IMG/VR virus record: IMGVR_UViG_3300031653_000003
Coordinates: 1 to 54,082 of that record
Length of the DNA: 54,082 bases
Source: a virus
Reading direction: 5' to 3' (one strand)
Below the pieces are notes generated by a model that worked only from the letters and a program-made list of their open reading frames with translations, had not been told where the DNA came from and searched no databases. A program made the translations under genes and the position numbers. How positions within the stretch are numbered: the stretch's first letter is position 1; the number at the start of each line of letters is the position of its first letter. This document shows positions 1 to 7,178 of this stretch, one piece after another.

Positions 1-330
1 TGGGTAGACAAAGGTGTTTCCAGCTTGATAGTTTATCCCAGATGTCAGCACTCAGCCAAGCCACCAACGGCCAGAGATCGAATTGAACGGTTACATGGGG
101 ATGTTTCCAGGGTTGAGTTATTCGCCCGGCAGCCCGTAAATGGGTGGGATGTTTGGGGAAATGAGGTTGAAATTATCTCTCCAAAACTGGCTCCCCTGGC
201 TGATTATATTGCCCCGCCCTATGAGGTTATTGTGGATGAGGATGAATACCAGAGTAGCGAAACCCCGGCAGTTTTATCAGGAATGCCGCCGGCTGCCTAC
301 GAACCAGGCGAGCAAATGGCACTAGTATAA
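1..330 (+). CDS. MT-A70 family adenine methyltransferase, C-terminal part
   Basis: This is the C-terminal 109 residues of the methyltransferase that begins at 53548. Frame 1 from base 1 continues the reading frame that runs off the right end, and the joined protein is about 245 residues, normal for phage MT-A70 proteins. The shared stretch reads VDKGVSSLIVYPRCQHSAKP in both places. Base 1 is T here and C at 53956 (W versus R), the only difference seen at the junction. Family knowledge: MT-A70 enzymes transfer methyl groups to N6 of adenine. An internal ATG at 25 is not the real start. Confidence 0.88.
   Translation, partial: WVDKGVSSLIVYPRCQHSAKPPTARDRIERLHGDVSRVELFARQPVNGWDVWGNEVEIISPKLAPLADYIAPPYEVIVDEDEYQSSETPAVLSGMPPAAYEPGEQMALV
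2..127. repeat. Terminal overlap, left copy (126 bp)
   Basis: Bases 2-127 are identical to 53957-54082. Because the overlap lies inside one open reading frame that is completed by joining the ends, the simplest reading is a circular molecule or a circularly permuted virion genome assembled with an end overlap. A real 126-bp terminal repeat is less likely, since it would cut a gene. Confidence 0.95.
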
Positions 331-371
331 AAAACATTGAGCGTAAAATCAAAATGGAGGTTACAAATACT

Positions 372-728
372 ATGCAAAAGAAACAAAGTCCAATCATTAT
401 GAACTGTGCGGATAATCGGCAGGTTGTTGACCAGATGATCAAGTGCAAAGTGTATGATCTGTTTATGGAGCAATCCAAGCGGGTTCGCACAGACCGGGCG
501 CGGCTATTGATGCAGCATTATGACCAGCGTGAGGGGGTGTTATATTTCTTCTTGTTGTTTCTGAATCACCCTAAGCCGAAGGATAACGGCTTTTTTATGA
601 CCTTTATCCCCGACGCTGCCGGGCTTGATTCCGAGATACTGGATGCGATCAAGGCGATTGTGCAGGACTCCGGGCGGGATAGGGAATTAAAAACGTTGTA
701 TCTGGATACCCCGGAAATTAGGAATTAA
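372..728 (+). CDS. Hypothetical protein, early operon
   Basis: A 118-residue acidic/basic soluble protein with no motif I recognise. The start at 372 is chosen because GGAGG (356-360) lies 11 nt upstream; the in-frame ATG at 354 overlaps that ribosome site. It follows the methyltransferase by about 40 bp and precedes the radical SAM gene by 13 bp, so it is probably the same rightward operon. The leader contains the AAAATCAAAA motif that recurs before several genes of this genome. Confidence 0.7.
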   Translation: MQKKQSPIIMNCADNRQVVDQMIKCKVYDLFMEQSKRVRTDRARLLMQHYDQREGVLYFFLLFLNHPKPKDNGFFMTFIPDAAGLDSEILDAIKAIVQDSGRDRELKTLYLDTPEIRN

Positions 729-741
729 GGAGAATGTTAAA

Positions 742-1401
742 ATGGGATTAAATAAGTCTAAAGGTAATATGTATGAATTTGTAACTCATACCTGGAACAC
801 GATCAAGGGCGAATGTCCCCATGATTGCACGTATTGCTATATGAAGCGGTGGGGAAAATTAAACCCTGTTCGTTTGGATCGTAAAGAATTCAAGACAGAT
901 TTGGGCAACGGAAATTTTATTTTTGTTGGTTCAAGCTGTGATATGTGGGCTAAAGATATTCCCTATGAGTGGATAGAGGAAACGCTTGCCCACTGCCAAA
1001 AATATGATAACCGTTATTTATTCCAGACAAAAGACCCTATTAGAATGTTGGGTAAATTTGACGGGTTGAACGCGGTTGGATGCACTACAATTGAGACGAA
1101 TCGTTGGTATCCTGAGATTATGCAAAATAGCCCATCTCCAGATTTACGGGCTGATGCTATGTCAATGCTGGATGCTGACCGGTACGTGACCATCGAGCCG
1201 ATTATAGATTTTGACTTGCATGAGTTGGTAGAGTTGATTAAGATGTGCAGACCAAAGCAAGTTAACATTGGCGCGGACTCTGGTAATAATGGTCTGCCTG
1301 AGCCGAGCGCAGACAAAGTGCTGGCCCTGATTAACGCCTTGAGTGAGTTTACTACGATAGACCAAAAGCGGAATTTAGGCAGGGTATTGAATCATAAATA
1401 G
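742..1401 (+). CDS. Radical SAM protein, DUF5131 / phage Gp37-Gp68 type
   Basis: A 219-residue protein with a CX3CX2C iron-sulfur motif (C25, C29, C32 in GECPHDCTYCY), the signature of radical SAM enzymes that bind a 4Fe-4S cluster and cleave S-adenosylmethionine. Size and the motif-proximal N terminus fit the DUF5131 (phage Gp37/Gp68) family, common in phages; its substrate is not known to me. AGGAG sits upstream of the ATG. It lies with methyltransferases and a DNA repair glycosylase at the end/start of the early operon, so a nucleic-acid role is plausible but is inference. Confidence 0.85.
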   Translation: MGLNKSKGNMYEFVTHTWNTIKGECPHDCTYCYMKRWGKLNPVRLDRKEFKTDLGNGNFIFVGSSCDMWAKDIPYEWIEETLAHCQKYDNRYLFQTKDPIRMLGKFDGLNAVGCTTIETNRWYPEIMQNSPSPDLRADAMSMLDADRYVTIEPIIDFDLHELVELIKMCRPKQVNIGADSGNNGLPEPSADKVLALINALSEFTTIDQKRNLGRVLNHK

Positions 1402-1428
1402 TTAAAGTCAAGAAAGGGCAGATCAAAA

Positions 1429-1749
1429 ATGACAGTTAAAAAAAGTACTACCTTAGTGTGTAATCATTGCAAAAAAGAGGAAACCTTCACTGGGGATAGA
1501 CCGGCTGAACCTGGCCCATTTTTTATAGAGAAGGATGGAACCGCCTACCTAAGCGGTAGTCTTTATCAGCCGCCCCGTCTATGGTACATAATTGAACCCG
1601 ATAGTAGCAATAGCATTGTTTATGCCTCGGATGATATGATTAGCGGGAATTTTTGTTCGCTTGAATGTATGCGCGATCATATCATCCGGGCGATTGATGA
1701 TAGGGATAACCCAAAACCAATGAAACTCGTGTCTGTAATTACAGAGTGA
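1429..1749 (+). CDS. Small zinc-finger-like protein
   Basis: A 106-residue protein with CNHC near residue 11 and CSLEC near residue 74, probably four zinc ligands of a treble-clef or MYM-like knuckle. Ribosome site AAAGGGCAG precedes the ATG. Function unknown; it follows the radical SAM gene by 27 bp and is probably the last gene of that operon. Confidence 0.75.
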   Translation: MTVKKSTTLVCNHCKKEETFTGDRPAEPGPFFIEKDGTAYLSGSLYQPPRLWYIIEPDSSNSIVYASDDMISGNFCSLECMRDHIIRAIDDRDNPKPMKLVSVITE

Positions 1750-1750
1750 A

Positions 1751-1779
1751 TTGAATCAGGCTACTTTTTATGGTATCAT
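1751..1779 (+). promoter_or_regulatory. Putative sigma70 promoter
   Basis: TTGAAT (1751-1756), 17-nt spacer, TATCAT (1774-1779), 25 nt before the start of the small membrane protein gene at 1804. Confidence 0.5.
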
Positions 1780-1803
1780 TTCGTCAGTAGTGAAAAGGAA
1801 AAA

Positions 1804-1965
1804 ATGAAAAAGAGAGTGCGGAAATATTCCATAGAATTTAATTATGATATTGTATCCAGGCTAAACCGAGCCTTGATAATAATGGTAATCATTATCATTG
1901 TGCTAATTTTGGTTTTGTTTGGATTTCTTTGGGCGGTAGAGCATTCATACATACCGGTATTATAG
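1804..1965 (+). CDS. 53-residue single-span membrane protein
   Basis: A short reading frame beginning MKKRVRKYSIEF and containing one very hydrophobic helix (IIMVIIIIVLILVLFGFLWAV, broken here by none of the charged residues), with a positively charged N terminus that predicts the C terminus outside. AAAGGAAAAA serves as ribosome site and a promoter lies just upstream. Small monotopic proteins like this occur in phage lysis and superinfection-exclusion regions; nothing more specific can be said. Confidence 0.6.
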   Translation: MKKRVRKYSIEFNYDIVSRLNRALIIMVIIIIVLILVLFGFLWAVEHSYIPVL

Positions 1966-1979
1966 GCGATCAAAAAGAG

Positions 1980-2008
1980 TTGACAGTATTTCTCATCTGT
2001 GATACCAT
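1980..2008 (+). promoter_or_regulatory. Late-type promoter (copy 1)
   Basis: TTGACA (1980-1985), 17-nt spacer, TACCAT (2003-2008). The stretch CTGTGATACCAT is identical to that of the promoter at 18120-18148, which heads the head-gene operon, so the two are probably co-regulated. Confidence 0.65.
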
Positions 2009-2069
2009 TTCATAAGGCGATGGAACGGGCAAGCGCCATTACTCGTTGCTTTTTCTCCTTTTTGATTGA

Positions 2070-2131
2070 CCAATAACCGGGCGCACTCGCTTTTTCCATT
2101 GCTAAGCGATTCCCCGGTTATTGGTTTTCTT
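2070..2131 (+). terminator. Leader terminator / attenuator hairpin
   Basis: A perfect 12-bp stem, 2070-2081 (CCAATAACCGGG) with 2113-2124, followed by TTTTCTT. It sits between the promoter at 1980 and the first gene at 2158, so it would attenuate the operon unless relieved. Confidence 0.6.
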
Positions 2132-2157
2132 AACTCTATTTTTTTTGGGGGTCTATT

Positions 2158-2487
2158 TTGTCACCAGAAAGTCAATACCTTATCACTCTATTCCTGTTGG
2201 CCCTGATATTTATCTCAACAATGGTGGTTTTAATTGTAGCCTTAAAAACGCAGCAACTTGTCAGTCATACTCTCCGGCAGATAGAGGACCTCCATACCTG
2301 GGTTGGTAAAGAGGATGAAAATGGAGTCAAATTGGTTTACTTTAGCCGCAGCATGGCTGATACCCTAAAAGACTTGGGGGACAATATACATTTACAATCA
2401 GAGGCGATAAAGGAGCAAACGGAAGCAAGCAACCGTTTGCATTCTTTTTTAAGCGGCGTGAAGTTTGGGGGAGAAAAAATATCTTAA
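2158..2487 (+). CDS. Small membrane protein with cytoplasmic or exposed helix
   Basis: A 109-residue protein starting at TTG with GGGGG (2148-2152) as ribosome site. Residues about 7-29 form a transmembrane helix (YLITLFLLALIFISTMVVL region), followed by a soluble, partly helical tail. It is first in a rightward operon with the three-span protein at 2936, so a holin/antiholin or spanin-like role is possible, though no family motif was seen. Confidence 0.65.
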   Translation: MSPESQYLITLFLLALIFISTMVVLIVALKTQQLVSHTLRQIEDLHTWVGKEDENGVKLVYFSRSMADTLKDLGDNIHLQSEAIKEQTEASNRLHSFLSGVKFGGEKIS

Positions 2488-2493
2488 AGGCAG

Positions 2494-2642
2494 CCGGCAG
2501 GGGTAATCGTGACGCGGTTTGCGCCGTGACTGAGTACGGTATAGCCGTATGATTGTTGACGTTACCCGATCCCCTGCCGGGGAAAGTGGGCTTGCATGCC
2601 CGGTGGTCTGTACATCCTCCGCAGACCATTACCCGGCAGGGG
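2494..2642 (+). ncRNA. Structured leader with mutually exclusive stems
   Basis: Three complementary blocks alternate: A 2494-2503 (CCGGCAGGGG), B 2571-2581 and A' 2632-2642 (CCCGGCAGGGG). B pairs perfectly with A (10 bp) or with A' (11 bp), but not both. Inside A:B there is a hairpin TACGG/CCGTA; inside B:A' a 7-bp hairpin TGGTCTG/CAGACCA (2604-2628). No reading frame of note occupies the region. The layout is that of an RNA switch or attenuator controlling the genes at 2683 and 2936; no known riboswitch class was recognised. Confidence 0.5.
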
Positions 2643-2682
2643 ATTAAAATCAAAACACTTATTACTGTGAAAGTGCAAAGAA

Positions 2683-2898
2683 ATGGACAACATAACAAGG
2701 GCAAGAATGGCAATAATTTTCAACGAGTGGGCGAAACGTTATACGGAGAATCCGGCCTGGTTTCTTGATGTGCTTGATGAGAACGGGCACCCAATTGAGG
2801 ACTATGGAGAGCTATGCGCTACCTATTTTGACAAACTAGCAAGAGAATTGGATGCACACGGCAAATTGCCCCAACCTTGGCTCGTTACAAGCCTTTAA
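2683..2898 (+). CDS. Hypothetical protein downstream of switch-like leader
   Basis: A 71-residue soluble, acidic, helical protein with no recognised domain. Ribosome site is GAAAG/AAAGAA upstream of the ATG at 2683. The AAAATCAAAACACTTATTAC motif occurs before both this gene (2644) and the next (2897). Confidence 0.6.
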   Translation: MDNITRARMAIIFNEWAKRYTENPAWFLDVLDENGHPIEDYGELCATYFDKLARELDAHGKLPQPWLVTSL

Positions 2899-2935
2899 AA
2901 TCAAAACACTTATTACAAAAAAGGAGTAAGACAAA

Positions 2936-3400
2936 ATGTATAAGACTTTATCTGTAGTTTTACTGGTAGTCATTCTCTCCCTGGCCCTGGTGGGCGTAGT
3001 GTTGGCCCAGGATGTGCCGGACGTACCCACCCTGCCGCCGGATGGCACGGCGGCGCAGACTGTGAATCAGTGGATTGATTATTTCTCTGCGCTTTTGGTT
3101 ATGCTGGCGGCTGGTTTGGTCGGCTCGGCAATCACCGACATTTTTAAGAATTGGTTTCCCTGGGTTAATAAAGAATTGCAGGATAAAGCCAAGCAGGGCT
3201 TGACCCAACTTTCTGCGTTGGTTATTACCGGTGGGTTTGCATGGCTGAGTCAATTTCTTTTACCATATACTGATGTGTTGGACACTCCTCAAGCTGGCGG
3301 CGTTTCCATCTGGCAGGGGCTGGTAACTTTGGTGGGCGTGGCCGTGGCGATGATCGGTGGGCAAGTATTCTATCTGGCTAAGAAAAAAGCCAAAAAGTAG
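2936..3400 (+). CDS. Exported/membrane protein with three helices, holin candidate
   Basis: A 154-residue protein with an N-terminal signal-like segment (LSVVLLVVILSLALVGVVLA followed by QD), then two or three hydrophobic helices near residues 50-66, 88-106 and 122-146, and a KKKAKK tail. Good ribosome site AAGGAG. Its size, topology and basic C terminus resemble large phage holins, but a cleavable signal sequence would be unusual for one, so the lysis role is inference. Confidence 0.7.
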   Translation: MYKTLSVVLLVVILSLALVGVVLAQDVPDVPTLPPDGTAAQTVNQWIDYFSALLVMLAAGLVGSAITDIFKNWFPWVNKELQDKAKQGLTQLSALVITGGFAWLSQFLLPYTDVLDTPQAGGVSIWQGLVTLVGVAVAMIGGQVFYLAKKKAKK

Positions 3401-3403
3401 GCA

Positions 3404-3979
3404 GTGGTTATGGACTGGAACGAAAAAGACGCGGAGGCGTATGGCTTTTATATCGCCAATGGTGCGCCTCTTTTTGAGGAGACCGGTCTGACCTTAATGC
3501 ACCCAGCTTCGGCCCATGATCAAAAGTATTGGGCCGTGCTGGGTGTTTTTAGTTTGCCCCAAAGAGAGAACCGAGTAGCCGTTTCCTTGTTGAATGAAGA
3601 TGGTCAATACCTGGGGCCAATCAAGGAAGCCGTTGGTTGGACGTGGGGTGGCAGGCAAGAAGACGAGGTTGCCGGGCCGATTGAATTGAAGGCGCAGCCG
3701 GAGCGGGGCGGGATTGGGCTTGTTGGCTCCCCGCTTAGTATATGGGCTAAAGAGAGCGGTTTGCCGTCCGATTCGCTGCTTGGGATCGAATCGCCTTGTT
3801 ATGTTGTCTTTGGCCGGGTTGCGGCTAAGAATCCGCCGTCGGATGACGAGCCGGAGCCGGGCGACGTTGCTGAATTTATCGCCAACACTATCGCCGCTAT
3901 TGACGCGCAGGTGGGTAAGCTGGATTTGGCGCGGGCGGCGCTGATAGCGATCAGGGATAGCCTTGCCGAGAAAACTTGA
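3404..3979 (+). CDS. Hypothetical protein, possible cell-wall/ligand-binding domain
   Basis: A 191-residue protein; GTG at 3404 or ATG at 3410 could start it, with only 3 bp after the preceding gene. Residues 1-130 look like a compact beta-rich domain (GWTWGG, WAKESGLPSDSLLG); after a PPSDDEPEPGD linker comes a helical tail. The linker-plus-helix ending is shared in style with the protein at 5048, hinting at a common partner. No catalytic motif was recognised. Confidence 0.65.
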   Translation: MVMDWNEKDAEAYGFYIANGAPLFEETGLTLMHPASAHDQKYWAVLGVFSLPQRENRVAVSLLNEDGQYLGPIKEAVGWTWGGRQEDEVAGPIELKAQPERGGIGLVGSPLSIWAKESGLPSDSLLGIESPCYVVFGRVAAKNPPSDDEPEPGDVAEFIANTIAAIDAQVGKLDLARAALIAIRDSLAEKT

Positions 3980-4003
3980 TATTATCGGGAATAGTCCGGT
4001 ATT

Positions 4004-4038
4004 AAAGCCTGGGGTTGCCGCTCTGGGCTTTTATTTTG
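4004..4038 (+). terminator. Intrinsic terminator after the 2158-3979 operon
   Basis: AAAGCC (4004-4009) pairs with GGCTTT (4026-4031), with further internal pairing, followed by TTTTATTTT. Confidence 0.6.
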
Positions 4039-4073
4039 CCTAAAAGTTTAAGGTAAATTATGTAAATTAACTA

Positions 4074-4120
4074 TTGACGAGTGACAATAAGTATGATATA
4101 CTATTGTCAACTAACAATAG
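4074..4120 (+). promoter_or_regulatory. Promoter with operator-like inverted repeat
   Basis: TTGACG (4074-4079), 17-nt spacer, TATACT (4097-4102). CTATTGT (4101-4107) is inverted as ACAATAG (4114-4120) across the start region, and the spacer holds another GACAATA, so a repressor acting here is likely. It heads the genes 4149-4967, the second of which encodes a DNA-binding protein. Confidence 0.65.
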
Positions 4121-4148
4121 TTAGTTATTAGTTTTACGGAGGAACAAA

Positions 4149-4463
4149 ATGAGCAACAAGACAGTGTTTTTCGGGATTATGGCAGGTGACTTATTTGGCG
4201 ATGTTGATCCAGAGGCCGAAGGTTACGATGGACAAGCCAGTTTGGAAAAATACGGCGAAATGTGCAGCGATGCAATTATTGCTGGATTTAAAAAACACGG
4301 CGAACGTGTGACCACTGAGTGGGAAAGTCAAAATGTTGGTGGTGTAGTACCATTTGGGTTAAAAACCAGGGTTGACGGCGAAACTGATCACGAGGATGTT
4401 GATTTTGTCGATAATATTATTGGTGAGGTTTGGCAATCGTGGGAATGGGTGGTGGAAGTCTGA
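4149..4463 (+). CDS. Hypothetical protein, regulator operon
   Basis: A 104-residue acidic protein with a strong ribosome site (GGAGGAA) behind a regulated promoter. No domain recognised. Its stop codon overlaps the start of the helix-turn-helix gene (TGATG), so the two are translationally coupled. Confidence 0.7.
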   Translation: MSNKTVFFGIMAGDLFGDVDPEAEGYDGQASLEKYGEMCSDAIIAGFKKHGERVTTEWESQNVGGVVPFGLKTRVDGETDHEDVDFVDNIIGEVWQSWEWVVEV

Positions 4464-4810
4464 TGCTAAACGAGCGGATCAACTATGAAATAGAAACCGC
4501 TCTCGACACACTACTGCAAGACAAGCCGGGTGGCACAGTCACCCGGCAACGTCTACAAGCCGTGTTAGAGAGATTGGCGCAACAGGTAGCAACAGATGCC
4601 AGAAATGACACATTGTTGAGCCTAAAAACCTCTGCTGATGTGGCAGAAATATATCAATGTAGCAAGCAGGCTATCAATGCCAGAGCTAAACGGCTCAAAA
4701 CTCGATTTGGTAATTTTGGCTGGCAGGTTAGCTCTGGGATGTGGATATTTATACCGGAGGAGGTTGAACAATTGAGGCCGGGAAAACCAGGGAGGCCACC
4801 AAATGAATAA
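4463..4810 (+). CDS. Helix-turn-helix DNA-binding protein
   Basis: A 115-residue protein starting at the ATG overlapping the previous stop. Residues about 52-100 (SADVAEIYQCSKQAINARAKRL) form a winged/MerR-like helix-turn-helix followed by a beta hairpin (GWQVSSGMWIF) and a basic proline-rich tail GKPGRPPNE. Similar architecture is seen in the protein at 42025-42414. It may repress the upstream operator-bearing promoter; that is inference from position. Confidence 0.7.
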   Translation: MLNERINYEIETALDTLLQDKPGGTVTRQRLQAVLERLAQQVATDARNDTLLSLKTSADVAEIYQCSKQAINARAKRLKTRFGNFGWQVSSGMWIFIPEEVEQLRPGKPGRPPNE

Positions 4811-4967
4811 ATCCAAATGGAAGGTCGGTTATAGTAGCGCGACTGGCAAATATGTACCAGTCCCATTATTTGGAGATATGAATTACAGAGACGCCAAGGC
4901 CGAGTGCAATCGGCTCAATAAAATCAAAGCGGACGCAAAGCAAAAGAGCGAAAAAAAACAAGATTGA
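4803..4967 (+). CDS. Small basic protein, 54 residues
   Basis: Starts at an ATG inside the end of the helix-turn-helix gene (8-bp overlap) and reads MNKSKWKVGYSSATGKY onward to a lysine-rich tail. Looks like a small SH3-like or nucleic-acid-binding protein; function unknown. Its stop codon lies within the -35 box of the next promoter. Confidence 0.55.
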   Translation: MNKSKWKVGYSSATGKYVPVPLFGDMNYRDAKAECNRLNKIKADAKQKSEKKQD

Positions 4968-4993
4968 CAAACCGCAACCGAATATGATACAAT
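4964..4993 (+). promoter_or_regulatory. Putative sigma70 promoter
   Basis: TTGACA (4964-4969), 18-nt spacer, TACAAT (4988-4993). It is followed within 10 bp by a terminator-like hairpin. Confidence 0.6.
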
Positions 4994-5001
4994 CCCCTTG
5001 A

Positions 5002-5034
5002 GCGGCAACTCCAGTTATGAGTTGTCGCTTTTTT
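5002..5034 (+). terminator. Leader terminator / attenuator hairpin
   Basis: A 10-bp stem, GCGGCAACTC (5002-5011) with GAGTTGTCGC (5019-5028), one G.U pair, followed by TTTTTT. Lying between a promoter and the gene at 5048, it should act as an attenuator. Confidence 0.7.
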
Positions 5035-5047
5035 GTATGGAGATCAG

Positions 5048-5449
5048 ATGCTTTTACCATTCGGGCAGAAAGCTAGAATAACTCACCAATATCTCAAGGG
5101 TGAGGTGGTCTGGATCACCGATGCCAGGCTGAGCTATTTCATCGGTCACGACTGGCAGTACAAGGTCAGAACCGATAAGCGGCTTCACTGCGGATACTTC
5201 CTCTGGGGCGGCGCGTGGTTTGATGAGATGTACTTGGAACCACTGCCGGGTGATGGAGTAGTGCCGTCTTATCTCAATATATCTGAGCCGGAAACGTGGC
5301 CGCCGGTGGATGACGATGAACTCCCGCCGGATGACGAGCCTGAACAATATCCGACAGAATGGCCGGACTTTGGCCCAGAGTTGGCGGCGTTGGATGGGGT
5401 GATTGGGCAGATTGATAATATCAAGGAACAGCTATCATCCATTATCTAG
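5048..5449 (+). CDS. Hypothetical protein with DDE-rich linker
   Basis: A 133-residue protein started at ATG 5048 (GGAG at 5038-5041); a TTG at 5033 lies in the attenuator T-run. The N-terminal 65 residues look like a small beta barrel; then an acidic proline linker (VDDDELPPDDEPEQYP) and a short helix, recalling the end of the protein at 3404. Function unknown. Confidence 0.65.
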   Translation: MLLPFGQKARITHQYLKGEVVWITDARLSYFIGHDWQYKVRTDKRLHCGYFLWGGAWFDEMYLEPLPGDGVVPSYLNISEPETWPPVDDDELPPDDEPEQYPTEWPDFGPELAALDGVIGQIDNIKEQLSSII

Positions 5450-5811
5450 TCGCCTTCTTCCTGGCCCTGTCCATCAACGGCGTAGCACTGGCCGAAAATA
5501 ATAAACTCGAAGCCGTTGGCGAAACCAGGCGAGCCGGACTCACGGCCATTGACATCCCGGCCGGCGTTGAGATAAGCGCCTATGAGTGCCGGGTGGCGCT
5601 GCCCTGGCGGTATGGTAATCTGATTGGTAGCGAGGTGTACTTTCTGGAAGATACAGGGCGGCTCTATGGGCCGTGGTTGGTAACAGATATTCAGCAGTCG
5701 GCGCACGATGCTGACCCGTTGCTGAATATGGAGAATAACGGATTATTAGCCGACGTGGACTGTGAAGGGATGGTGCATCGGCGGGGGCAATTATTGGTGA
5801 GGTATAGATGA
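5434..5811 (+). CDS. Secreted protein with probable AUC start
   Basis: The frame is open from 5419 and reads IIHYLVAFFLALSINGVALA then ENNK, a clear signal peptide, but holds no ATG, GTG or TTG before it. ATC at 5434 or 5437 lies 5-8 nt after AAGGAA, so a rare AUC start overlapping the upstream gene is the best explanation. The mature part (about 105 residues, ending VDCEGMVHRRGQLLVRYR) is beta-rich with conserved-looking D/W positions, possibly a double-psi beta-barrel as in wall-active enzymes. If the ATG at 5593 were used, only 72 residues without a signal would remain. Confidence 0.5.
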   Translation: MIHYLVAFFLALSINGVALAENNKLEAVGETRRAGLTAIDIPAGVEISAYECRVALPWRYGNLIGSEVYFLEDTGRLYGPWLVTDIQQSAHDADPLLNMENNGLLADVDCEGMVHRRGQLLVRYR

Positions 5812-6146
5812 TGAAATTACTTCAACTTGTGACGGGGATACTACTTCTTTCTGTCATACTACTTGCTTTGGTACAACCTCAACATGCGGAAGTACGCATT
5901 GAGCATGAGGGGATGCCGGATTATCTAGAGATAGACGGTACATCTGATGCGGTTCTTGTGACGGGCCACGAACCGATTGAATTTAACCGTATTGACATTA
6001 TCAACACCGGGCCGGTAACGATAACCGATGGCACAACCACGGCGGTTTTTAGCGGTACGCTGATTATTAAAACATCCGGTGGGGTTGATCACATTGATAT
6101 TGATCCGGTTTCAATTTTTGAGATAGACGAAAATCCGCAAAATTAA
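5808..6146 (+). CDS. Secreted beta-rich protein
   Basis: A 112-residue protein whose ATGATG start overlaps the previous stop. N-terminal signal peptide (LVTGILLLSVILLALVQPQHA) followed by a repetitive beta-strand region (TITDGTTTAVFSGTLIIK). Similar secreted beta proteins lie among the head genes (18317, 22779, 24218). It is the last rightward gene before the integron-like cassette array inserted at about 6158. Confidence 0.65.
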   Translation: MMKLLQLVTGILLLSVILLALVQPQHAEVRIEHEGMPDYLEIDGTSDAVLVTGHEPIEFNRIDIINTGPVTITDGTTTAVFSGTLIIKTSGGVDHIDIDPVSIFEIDENPQN

Positions 6147-6158
6147 GAAGGTAAATTG

Positions 6159-6824
6159 TTACGTGGCGGCGTGCGTCCAGCATATAAATTTGCACCCCTG
6201 GTTTAGTGTGATCACCGGTGAAATATGTGTGCAACTTGTCCCTTGATGAAACTTACAATCAACTAAGCGGCAATCAATTTGAGCCGTCTGATCTTCACAC
6301 ATAGAATACCGCTCAGGCGGGGTTGTGTTGTGGCTACCAACTGTCTTGCTTTCGTGGTATGTATTGAGTAATTTATTAAAGGATTGCGACTCTTGTAGTA
6401 CATCCTCTAGTTTTTGTGCCTTATATGACCTCGCACTATCGCTTAATTGTACCGTTCCGTGTAGCCACGCAAGAGCGCCCCAAGCCTCACTAGACAAGTT
6501 TTCTATAATTTTCTCTGCTTTAGATAATAAATATCTTAAGTCATCCTCGTTAGTGCTTGACACGTTACTGTTGTCTAACCTGATTTTGGGGGCAGTAATG
6601 AGTGGCTTATTTGCAGAAAGGAAATACTTTTGCTTATATTGCCCCGTTTCAACCTCTTTTTGTGTAATGCCACGATAAACAGCCCAGCCGGGACATTTTG
6701 GGCAAACAATGGAACCCATAATTTGAACGTCATCAAGGTAGAGGGTTTTGCAGTTTACGCAATAAGCATAGGTTTTTAGTTGACGCCGTTTAAATTCCTT
6801 TTTTAAGGATGGTATGTTTTTCAT
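6159..6824 (-). CDS. Cassette gene: cysteine-rich hypothetical protein
   Basis: A 221-residue protein with excellent ribosome site (GAGGAG). CVNC/CPKC pairs at the N terminus form a zinc ribbon, and a second cysteine cluster (DCRLVDCKFHQGTSCTH) ends the protein. It is the fifth and last gene of the leftward cassette array; its stop codon lies in a CCACGTAAC box resembling an attC R'' end, but the rest of its attC appears to be missing. Confidence 0.72.
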   Translation of the reverse strand: MKNIPSLKKEFKRRQLKTYAYCVNCKTLYLDDVQIMGSIVCPKCPGWAVYRGITQKEVETGQYKQKYFLSANKPLITAPKIRLDNSNVSSTNEDDLRYLLSKAEKIIENLSSEAWGALAWLHGTVQLSDSARSYKAQKLEDVLQESQSFNKLLNTYHESKTVGSHNTTPPERYSMCEDQTAQIDCRLVDCKFHQGTSCTHISPVITLNQGCKFICWTHAAT

Positions 6825-6925
6825 TTTTGCTCCTCTGATGCTAAATTATGGTGATTAATATTTTCATTTCGTATAAAATGTATTATGCGAAATATGACGC
6901 GCCTATAGGGAAATCCATATCGCCA

Positions 6926-7012
6926 AGATAACGGTTGAATTTACGCGATACGGGTTGGACTCGTACCGACCAATAGAATTAACTTTGCTACCCCGGCAAT
7001 GATTTGTTATAT
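6926..7012 (-). repeat. attC-like site A1 (87 bp)
   Basis: Read on the minus strand it starts with R'' ATATAAC followed by AAATCATTG and ends CAACC then R' GTTATCT. Imperfect dyad symmetry between. CCATATAAC at its R'' is the exact complement of the GTTATATGG that opens the cassette it ends, as expected if that cassette was once a free circle. Confidence 0.72.
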
Positions 7013-7161
7013 GGCGTGGGTGTGGCCCAATGAGTTAATTGTGGATGCTCTGAGTTAAGCCGGGCCACTACTTCTTCAGCTTGATTTACAGGTAAAGCAA
7101 GCGTGCCACCCCCACTATAACCAGTAATTTTGCTTTTCCAGTGTATATATTTTTTAGACAT
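6988..7161 (-). CDS. Cassette gene: 57-residue 'WKSKITG' small protein
   Basis: Starts at ATG 7161 with AAGGGGG ribosome site; a longer frame to 7230 would cross the cassette boundary. The sequence MSKKYIHWKSKITGYSGGG...AEEVVARLNSEHPQLTHW matches my memory of a widespread small protein type with WKSKITG and a final HW motif; biochemical role unknown. Its stop lies within the attC-like site that follows. Confidence 0.75.
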   Translation of the reverse strand: MSKKYIHWKSKITGYSGGGTLALPVNQAEEVVARLNSEHPQLTHWATPTPYNKSLPG

Positions 7162-7178
7162 TTTGGCCCCCTTAAGCC

